Shown: positions 57,452 to 64,000 of the stretch, piece by piece
Numbering within the stretch: the first letter of the stretch is position 1
Layout of the letters: each line of letters starts with the position of its first letter
NCBI RefSeq assembly: GCF_009208775.1
Contig: NZ_WFLM01000001.1
Span: forward strand, 599,325 to 663,324
Direction: 5' to 3'
Source: Silvanigrella paludirubra
GTDB lineage: Bacteria; Bdellovibrionota_B; Oligoflexia; Silvanigrellales; Silvanigrellaceae
DNA length: 64,000 nt
Program-made: the position numbers and the translations under genes
The notes under the pieces: generated by a model
What the model saw: only the letters and a program-made list of their open reading frames with translations
The model's database searches: none
What the model was told of the DNA's origin: nothing

Positions 57452-59446
57452 TTATTTGTTTTTAACTATAATTTCACGGCGAATGTTTATATTTTCTCCA
57501 AAATTTCCATTAAAACATTTTTCTACTAACTTATCATCTTTTATTGAGTAGAAACAAGCATTCATATAAATATTACCTGAAATAATATCTGTATATTTAT
57601 TTAATTCAATTTTTAAATACTTATCTTTACTTATCAATTCATCATCAGAATTTAAAATATTCAATTTAGATTTAGCATTATTATCTACAAGCCAAAATTC
57701 ATAATTTTCATCATTATTAATCAATGAGTACTTATTAGATACTGAACTATGACCATGTGTTATTTGATCAGAAAAATATCTAGAGAATATAATTGCATGC
57801 ATTTCATTAATTAAATCATTATTTAGTTTTGTTTCTTTAGGTGCATCTATAATAGTATATCTTGTTCGTGTTATTTCATCTAAAAATCCTGAAAGTAATT
57901 GAGGAGAATATCTATTAAGATATTTTATTTTATTTGGAAAATGAAAAGAATATAAACTTTTTACTTTATCCTCAATATGAATAATAAAAGCATCATTAAA
58001 TAGCTGAGAATTATATTTAAAAAATTCAATATTTAATATATTATTATTATCGGAGTTATCTTTTTTATTATTTAAGCATTTATTTATTTTATTTCTAGAC
58101 ATTTGATAATTAGTAATTTCAGTACTTTCAATTGATGAAATTTCGATAAGATATGGAAATTTATCAATAGAAGACCTGTCATTAAAAGGTAAATATTCTA
58201 GAGACCTTCCAGAGCTTAAGTTTAGATCTTTAGAACAGTCCATAGTAAAATTAGGAAATGGTTTAAGAGTTTTAAAAATTGATGTTTTGTTTTTAAGCAA
58301 TTCAATTTCATTATTATTTTTTCTTAATTGAATTTCTAAATTTGATAATGCTTTATTTTTATTTTCTATTATTAATAATAAATTATCAATAATGAATTTA
58401 TATAGACTATTATAATTTTTAATTTTAGGATCATAAACTGCATCTTGTAATAATTTATATTCATTCTTAATATAATTACTTTTATTTTTATAATCTTTTA
58501 TTATATTTTTTTGAATTAAATAAATTTTCATACTATTAGAAAATTCATTTTCTAATTCACTTATAATATCTTTCTTAAAACTTTCAATCGTAAAAGATTC
58601 ATGTTTTTCTGTTGGTATACCTAATTTATTTAAAATTTCCGTCTTACTATTTCTTTTTATTTGATCAACAATAATTGCAATTTTTTCATTAATTAATTGA
58701 ATTATATTAGCATTAGTTTTTAAATCATTTACAATATATTCAATTGTATTATCATTAGAATATATTGTAAAATTATCAATATTAATATTTTTCAAAATTT
58801 TAGCAAAATCATTATATAACTTATTTTTTTCTTCTTCACTTGAAGAAGAGATTCTCCTGTTTATTTCTTCAAATATTTCATTAGCATTTCCACTAACTAT
58901 TTTTTGAGTTATATTGTTATAATTTTCTTTACTATCATCAACATAAATTAATTTATTTAATTGCGGAGTTAATTCTTTATGAATTCTATTTTTATATAAA
59001 TTTTCAAAATAATAATCTAAATAAGAAGATATTAAATTAAATAATTCATCAAAATTAATTTCATTTAAGCTTTTATTGCTTTCAAGATTATTTAAGTATT
59101 TTATTGTTTCATTAAACTTATTATCACCTAATATATTAAATTTATTTATTAATTTTGTTTTTAAACTTGAAATCAATAATTTGTTATAATCCTTAAAATC
59201 TTTATCTGTATTATATAATTGATTCGTCAATTCTAATATTTTTGAATTTAATATCATATTTTCATTTACAAGATTATTGATTTTATTTTCAAATTCTTTG
59301 ATTTGGTCAAATGGAATTTCTGATTTTGTTATCACTTTCTCAGTAGGTGTTTGGGCTTTTCTCTTATTATCCACTGCATTCCCACAGCCAAATAAAATGG
59401 GTGAAACAAGAAAAAATGTACTAGTATTATAAAATTTATATCTCAT
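57452..59446 (-). CDS. Large coiled-coil lipoprotein, 664 aa
   Basis: Starts at the ATG after AAAGGA (seven-base spacing); nine open upstream codons dropped. The lipobox is SPILFGC-GNA. Residues about 50-440 are helical, very Asn/Lys/Ile/Glu-rich, with heptad-like repeats (EFENKINNLVNENMILNSKI). The C-terminal 200 residues are mixed and contain the last Cys residues. It is 40 bases upstream of the OmpA-like gene and may be co-transcribed, so it may sit with it at the outer membrane. Family not recognised. Confidence 0.75.
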   Translation of the reverse strand: MRYKFYNTSTFFLVSPILFGCGNAVDNKRKAQTPTEKVITKSEIPFDQIKEFENKINNLVNENMILNSKILELTNQLYNTDKDFKDYNKLLISSLKTKLINKFNILGDNKFNETIKYLNNLESNKSLNEINFDELFNLISSYLDYYFENLYKNRIHKELTPQLNKLIYVDDSKENYNNITQKIVSGNANEIFEEINRRISSSSEEEKNKLYNDFAKILKNINIDNFTIYSNDNTIEYIVNDLKTNANIIQLINEKIAIIVDQIKRNSKTEILNKLGIPTEKHESFTIESFKKDIISELENEFSNSMKIYLIQKNIIKDYKNKSNYIKNEYKLLQDAVYDPKIKNYNSLYKFIIDNLLLIIENKNKALSNLEIQLRKNNNEIELLKNKTSIFKTLKPFPNFTMDCSKDLNLSSGRSLEYLPFNDRSSIDKFPYLIEISSIESTEITNYQMSRNKINKCLNNKKDNSDNNNILNIEFFKYNSQLFNDAFIIHIEDKVKSLYSFHFPNKIKYLNRYSPQLLSGFLDEITRTRYTIIDAPKETKLNNDLINEMHAIIFSRYFSDQITHGHSSVSNKYSLINNDENYEFWLVDNNAKSKLNILNSDDELISKDKYLKIELNKYTDIISGNIYMNACFYSIKDDKLVEKCFNGNFGENINIRREIIVKNK

Positions 59447-59692
59447 AAAAAAATCCTTTATTATTTTATCCAAAATTGCTTATATTTTATGCAATTTGTT
59501 AAAATTTTAGTATTTAATAAAATAAAATAAATCAACATAAAATTACAATATAATTAAAAATTAATTAACTTAATTAAATTATATTAGTATTATTAATAAT
59601 ATAAATTAGATGTATTAATTTAAAGGAATTAAATTTCAAACTATTACACTACTTCTCTAGTTCGATTTATAATTTAGAGGTTTGATTTAATA

Positions 59693-61303
59693 TCAAACAA
59701 AGGCATTTAATTCTAAAACTTGATCTAATCTTAAGTCTTTTAAAAAGTTTTCATCATGAGAAATCAGGATTAAGGTTCCTTTATATTCATTTAAGTGATA
59801 GCTAAGAATTTCCATACTTTCTATATCTAAATTATTTGTTGGTTCATCTAGAATAAAAACATCTGGAGATTGATTCATAGCCAAGACACAAGCCAACGTA
59901 GCCCTTAGTTTTTCCCCACCGCTTAAAATAGAAACCTTTTTAAATACCAGATCTTTATAAAATAAAAAACGGCCTGCTTTTATCCGAATTTCATGCTCTT
60001 CCATATCAAGTGATGCAAAGTTTTTAAAATTATCAAAAATGCTAATCTCGCTATTTAGTAAAGAACAACTTTGATCTAAATAAGCAATTTTATTTGTTGC
60101 GTAAAAGACTTCGCCAATAGTTGGCTTTAATTTATTCATTATCATTTTGATAAGAGTTGATTTACCTGACCCACTATTTCCTTTAATTAAAACACGAGAA
60201 CTTCCAAAAAAAATAATATTTATATTATTTTTCCATAAATATTGATCAGAATTATCAAATTTGTGATTTACATCTGATAAAGAAATCATAATTTTTTTAT
60301 CAGGTAATTTTACTGGAATGATATCAATATTGATTTTATAATTTTTCCGAAGCTTTTCTTTTATTAAATTTTTTTCTTCAATTAATTTATTAGTCTTTTC
60401 AAAATGACATAAACTTAATTTTCCTTGATTTTTATCAGAAACTTCTTTTTTTGAACCTATTTCAAGAGCAGACATTCCTTCTTTAATTGCCCTTTTATGC
60501 GATCTACTTGAATTACGAAATAAATTTTCCTTTATTTTTAACTCTTTTTGTTTTTGTCTTGATAATCTTTCATTCAAATTTGTTAATTTATTTAAAGTAG
60601 ATGATTCATCTATTTTCATTTGTTCTAAATAAAAATCATAATTTCCTGAGTAATATTTTAAGCCTAAATTTGAAATTTCAATTATAGCATCCATTTTATT
60701 TAGAAGATTTATATCATGACTTACAATAATAAAAATTGAGTTTGAAATATTTAAAAAATCATAGAAATATCTTTTAAGTTCTAAATCTAGATTATTTGTT
60801 GGCTCATCAAAAATAATGATATCAGGTTTTTCTAGTAATACTTTTGCAAATAAAATACTCATCATTTCGCCACCACTTAGAGTATTTCCAATCCGATCTA
60901 ATGATATATTTTTTTTAATAAATTTTGATATTATTTGTTTTATTTCATTTTCTAAATTCCAATCATTTGATATTATTTGAAGATCTTCAATAGAAGCCAA
61001 TCCTAGCTCTGCTCGTTTTAAAGCTTCTAATTTTTTATCTACATTCAAAATTTTTGATATGCTATAATCAAAATATTCATGGATATTTTGAGGAAAATAT
61101 GAAATTTTACCATTTCGAATAATTTCTCCTTCTGTTTGCTTCAATTCACCTATAATTATTTTTAATAATGTACTTTTACCAAGACCATTTTTACCTATAA
61201 TTCCAATTTTTCCACTAGATATATTAAAATTGAAATTTTTAAATAATAAGGTTCCATCTGGCAAATAATATGCCAAATTTTGTACGGATAATAGATATGA
61301 CAA
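59693..61303 (-). CDS. ABC-F type ATPase (ribosome-associated)
   Basis: 536 aa from a TTG (SYLLSVQNLAYYLPDG) nine bases after GGAG; a TTG five codons upstream overlaps that site. Two ABC domains and no membrane segment: Walker A GKNGLGKSTLLK and GNSGSGKSTLIK, signatures LSGGE twice, DEPTNNLD twice, SHD switch. The linker (about residues 230-320) is helical and basic. ABC-F proteins act on the ribosomal E site, as translation factors (EttA, Uup) or antibiotic-resistance proteins (Vga, Lsa, MsrE). Divergence from the EttA pattern leaves the resistance subtype possible. Confidence 0.9.
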   Translation of the reverse strand: MSYLLSVQNLAYYLPDGTLLFKNFNFNISSGKIGIIGKNGLGKSTLLKIIIGELKQTEGEIIRNGKISYFPQNIHEYFDYSISKILNVDKKLEALKRAELGLASIEDLQIISNDWNLENEIKQIISKFIKKNISLDRIGNTLSGGEMMSILFAKVLLEKPDIIIFDEPTNNLDLELKRYFYDFLNISNSIFIIVSHDINLLNKMDAIIEISNLGLKYYSGNYDFYLEQMKIDESSTLNKLTNLNERLSRQKQKELKIKENLFRNSSRSHKRAIKEGMSALEIGSKKEVSDKNQGKLSLCHFEKTNKLIEEKNLIKEKLRKNYKINIDIIPVKLPDKKIMISLSDVNHKFDNSDQYLWKNNINIIFFGSSRVLIKGNSGSGKSTLIKMIMNKLKPTIGEVFYATNKIAYLDQSCSLLNSEISIFDNFKNFASLDMEEHEIRIKAGRFLFYKDLVFKKVSILSGGEKLRATLACVLAMNQSPDVFILDEPTNNLDIESMEILSYHLNEYKGTLILISHDENFLKDLRLDQVLELNAFV

Positions 61304-61445
61304 TTTATCATTCTCCAATAAATATTCGATATTAAAAGTTTTATTATTTTATAGAAAGAAGATTAGTTAGACATGGCACCCTTAGTGTAGAATAAATACG
61401 AACAAATATTAATAACAAAAACAAAAAAACAAGGCAAGAAAAATA

Positions 61446-62525
61446 TTAATTGAATTGAGAAAGTAACGTTTTTTCAGAAAAATCATATTTTTTTAATTCC
61501 GGATTTAAAAATTTGGAGTATTTCCTAAAATTGATTTTTTTCCAGTTTGCTTTATTTCCAATGGATTTTATATATTTTGATATATTTTCTTGATCAATTG
61601 GTGCCGTCCAAGAAGAAATTTTAAAACCAAGATCTGATGTAAAATGAATTCCATGAAAATAATCATAAAGTAAAATAGAGATCCATCCACCATCCATAAA
61701 ATGACCACCCATAGTAACATACAATTTCTTATTTTTTACAGATTGAATTGCTTCTTTTGTCCAATCAACCCCTCCTATAATACTTTTAAATTTTATGATT
61801 TCAAATGAATTTACAACTCCAAGAGCCATCTCATCATTGGCAACCCAAATTCCTCTTGATTTTGGATGAAGACGATGGAGCTCTTTTATTTTATCTGCCG
61901 CTTCATCTCTTTTCCAATTTGCATAAGTAATTTCATCTAAAATAATTTTACCATTCGATTCATTTATAAATTTATTTAATCCTTTTACCCTTTCAATAGA
62001 AGCCTGATCCGCTATTGTTCCGCCTATTCCTAATAAATGAATTTTTCCATCAGAACTAACTCCTGTTTCTTTACTTATTATTTTTGCAAGTTCATATCCG
62101 GAATCTTCATCTTTAGGTAACATTTCTCCTAATAAATATTTAAATCGAATATTATTATTTGCCTCTTCCGTTTCAAAATCAAATCCTGAATTATATATAA
62201 AAAATGGAATTTTATTTTCTTCAAATAACTGTGACATTTTTATAAGTTGATTTTTAAAATTCATTAAAATAATAGCATCATATTTTTTTTCATAGATTGC
62301 TAATTTTAATTCATCATTTAAAAATTTTAAATCATCATTGGCATAGATTGCTTTTAAATCAATATCTAAACTTTCACAGGAAAGTCTCATGAAATCAACT
62401 ACCATTGAGAAAAATGGGTCGTTTTGATCTCGAGCCGTTACAACAGCTAATTTAATTTTCTGATTTGCAAATACATTTAATGAAATAATGAAATTTATTA
62501 AATTTATGATAAAAAATATTTTCAT
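61446..62525 (-). CDS. Periplasmic binding protein, sugar/LacI-type
   Basis: 359 aa with a signal peptide ending VFANQ. Type-1 periplasmic binding fold (Peripla_BP_4): KLAVVTARDQNDPFFSMVVDFM, KYDAIILMNF, ASIERVKGLNKFINE, GIWVANDEMALGVVNSFE, SIIGGVDWTKEAIQ, VTMGGHFMDGGW. Family ligands are sugars or autoinducer-2. There are no ABC permease genes; instead the gene follows a DUF2652 cyclase-like gene by six bases, so the protein may feed a signalling route. Confidence 0.85.
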   Translation of the reverse strand: MKIFFIINLINFIISLNVFANQKIKLAVVTARDQNDPFFSMVVDFMRLSCESLDIDLKAIYANDDLKFLNDELKLAIYEKKYDAIILMNFKNQLIKMSQLFEENKIPFFIYNSGFDFETEEANNNIRFKYLLGEMLPKDEDSGYELAKIISKETGVSSDGKIHLLGIGGTIADQASIERVKGLNKFINESNGKIILDEITYANWKRDEAADKIKELHRLHPKSRGIWVANDEMALGVVNSFEIIKFKSIIGGVDWTKEAIQSVKNKKLYVTMGGHFMDGGWISILLYDYFHGIHFTSDLGFKISSWTAPIDQENISKYIKSIGNKANWKKINFRKYSKFLNPELKKYDFSEKTLLSQFN

Positions 62526-62531
62526 TTGCTC

Positions 62532-63272
62532 TCATCTTTGTATTTCAGATTGCTTTCTTTCAAACAAAACTTTTATTCTTAAAATAAATGTATATAAAAG
62601 CATCCTTGTTTTAAATATTACTTTATCTAAAAATCCTATCTCATGCTTTTGATTGGATTCCTTAATTTCATTAGGAAAATGCACAAATGTATTAATATTT
62701 CCTATATCGTCATATTTTTCTATATTTGAATTGAAAATAATATCTTTAAAATATGAAATTCGACTAAATGCATTCTCTGTTATTAATAAATATTCGTTTT
62801 TATTTATTTTATTTTTTGATAAGCGATGGAGTGTAATTACATCTAAACCTGATAATTCTTGAAATTGATTAATTTGATAAATTAATATTTTTCCAGAATG
62901 AACAATAAGCTTTAACTTAAGGCTATCTACGTTTGAACAGCATGGACATTCACAGCTTTTTACTGAATTAAGTGTTAATTTCTTATTATTAAAAGCTTCA
63001 AAAAAAAGAAAAAGTTTATTACTTACAAATTTTTGATCAAATGTTAAATCTATAGGCATATAAAAAAAGATTGCATCACCTTCAATTTTTGATACTTTAA
63101 TTGGCTCTTCAATTTGATCTAATAATATTTTAAGAAGCTCTGAAATGATAAATTGCCCATGTGTCCAAGAAAAAGAGTGCTTTTTTACAAATTGTGTATA
63201 GCCACTAATATCTGCAAAAAAAAGAAGGGCTTCTTTTTCATTCGATAAGCTTCGATTTTCATTTGCACTCAT
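62532..63272 (-). CDS. DUF2652 protein, class III cyclase-related
   Basis: 246 aa. LLFFADISGYTQFVKKH resembles the first metal-binding Asp region of class III nucleotide cyclases; KIEGDAIFFYM carries the second Asp. A Cys cluster CECPCCSNVD is followed by LKLIVHSGKI, the usual DUF2652 arrangement. A hydrophobic segment (LLYTFILRIKVLF) near the C-terminus may anchor it. It lacks some cyclase substrate residues, so activity is uncertain. Co-transcribed with the periplasmic binding protein. Confidence 0.8.
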   Translation of the reverse strand: MSANENRSLSNEKEALLFFADISGYTQFVKKHSFSWTHGQFIISELLKILLDQIEEPIKVSKIEGDAIFFYMPIDLTFDQKFVSNKLFLFFEAFNNKKLTLNSVKSCECPCCSNVDSLKLKLIVHSGKILIYQINQFQELSGLDVITLHRLSKNKINKNEYLLITENAFSRISYFKDIIFNSNIEKYDDIGNINTFVHFPNEIKESNQKHEIGFLDKVIFKTRMLLYTFILRIKVLFERKQSEIQR

Positions 63273-63484
63273 ATATGCTCTTCTTTAAATTTAATCATTT
63301 TTTTTAATTTAAACCTATTAAAATCATAATCTTATTTTGTAAAATAGATCAATAAGTAATAGTCAAATTTCAGAAAATATCAAATTAAAAAAATACAATC
63401 AAAATTCCGACTTCTGATATTCTTTATTGAAAAATATCTATGAGATAAAATAAAGACAACACAATCTCTAAATTGGTGAATAAA

Positions 63485-63871
63485 ATGGGAAAAGTTGTAA
63501 TAATTCTTGATGACACAGAAGAAATCCATCTTGTTACAAAAAAAGTATTAGAATCCTTAGAACTTAAAGTAATATGTTGTTATAATGCTGACGAGCTTGT
63601 TACTCAAATTTTGGCAAATATTCATGATCTTGCTCTTGTACTGTTAGATATTTATATGCCAGATAAAAATGGATTTACTGTTATGCAACAAGTTAAAGAT
63701 CGGTTTCAAAAAAGAAAATTTAAAATTGTTTTTTTCACATCCATAAAAGAGAAAAAGTATATATTACAAGGTATGAGCTTAAAAGCGGATGGCTATATCA
63801 TAAAACCGTTCAAAGTCGATGAGTTCAAAGAAAAAATCCAACAACTTTTAAAACCAGCTCCGCTTTTTTAA
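63485..63871 (+). CDS. Stand-alone response-regulator receiver domain
   Basis: 128 aa from the ATG six bases after GGTGA. Receiver fold: acidic pair DD near residue 9 (VIILDDTEE), phospho-acceptor Asp in VLLDIYMPDKNG, conserved Thr in FFTS, Lys in YIIKPF. No output domain, so CheY-like: it signals by protein contact. No histidine kinase is adjacent. Confidence 0.88.
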   Translation: MGKVVIILDDTEEIHLVTKKVLESLELKVICCYNADELVTQILANIHDLALVLLDIYMPDKNGFTVMQQVKDRFQKRKFKIVFFTSIKEKKYILQGMSLKADGYIIKPFKVDEFKEKIQQLLKPAPLF

Positions 63872-63887
63872 AAATTATTTTATAAAA

Positions 63888-64000
63888 CTAAATATCTAAG
63901 TTAACACCTTTTTCAATACGTGGTTCAGAACCATCATAATGAATAACTTTACTTTCTGATTCTATAATTGTCGCAATATTTACGGGTCTATTCCATATTT
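63888..64000 (-). CDS. C-terminal part of a gene running off the window
   Basis: The last 36 codons: RPVNIATIIESESKVIHYDG and on to KGVNLDI, stop TAG. Too short to identify. It converges with the receiver-domain gene. Confidence 0.5.
   Translation of the reverse strand, partial: IWNRPVNIATIIESESKVIHYDGSEPRIEKGVNLDI

Overview
The window is very AT-rich DNA from a Gram-negative bacterium. Many products have Sec signal peptides or lipoboxes, there are outer-membrane beta-barrel genes, a chemoreceptor, and AGGAG-type ribosome sites. Low GC, many short secreted proteins of unknown family and several toxin-like genes would fit an Oligoflexia/Silvanigrella-like member of Bdellovibrionota, but that is inference; there is no rRNA or other phylogenetic marker here. 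I saw no tRNA, rRNA or CRISPR array.

Layout. 0.1-6 kb: a CxxCH protein with a 654-aa neighbour, then an iron-sulfur bacterial photolyase. 6-10.6 kb: a family-3 solute-binding protein, a protein with a CNF1-like LSGC...H signature, and a divergent pair of 2OG-Fe(II) oxygenase and ATP-grasp ligase. 10.6-19.3 kb: a minus-strand block with a two-gene membrane-protein unit, a secreted protein ending in a toxin-type deaminase domain, and a 1409-aa RTX lipoprotein. 19.8-20.7 kb: a dead oligopeptide-binding-protein gene. 20.8-25.6 kb: a compact operon that looks like an undescribed RiPP pathway. A 27-aa precursor lies upstream of a DUF692/MNIO enzyme, a radical SAM enzyme, an MFS exporter and an O-methyltransferase. 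A 21-bp hairpin separates the precursor from the enzymes.

26-39.5 kb is a graveyard of mobile DNA: a 96-bp MITE inside a dead gene, a truncated IS3-type element, and a complete 8.3-kb Tn3-family transposon (28815-37152) with 37-bp ends and an AATAG target duplication. The transposon splits a small gene whose two halves can be rejoined in frame. Its transposase gene carries an in-frame TGA. Its passengers are four exported or membrane proteins, a nuclease-like gene and a DUF6932/HTH toxin-antitoxin-like pair. Transposase and resolvase fragments follow.

40-64 kb is calmer chromosome: a secreted DUF3472 protein, a serine beta-lactamase-like hydrolase, a FUSC pair, a DUF2796/ZrgA-like protein, an old yellow enzyme, a Cache chemoreceptor, a sterol-desaturase-family enzyme, an isolated malonate decarboxylase alpha subunit, an OmpA-like porin, a large coiled-coil lipoprotein, an ABC-F ATPase, a sugar-type periplasmic binding protein next to a DUF2652 cyclase-like protein, and a lone receiver domain. 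Several small genes not found by a length cut-off were recovered by reading: the RiPP precursor, a 53-aa secreted peptide, a 55-aa membrane protein, a 53-aa zinc-finger-like protein, and a lipoprotein that appears to start at ATT.
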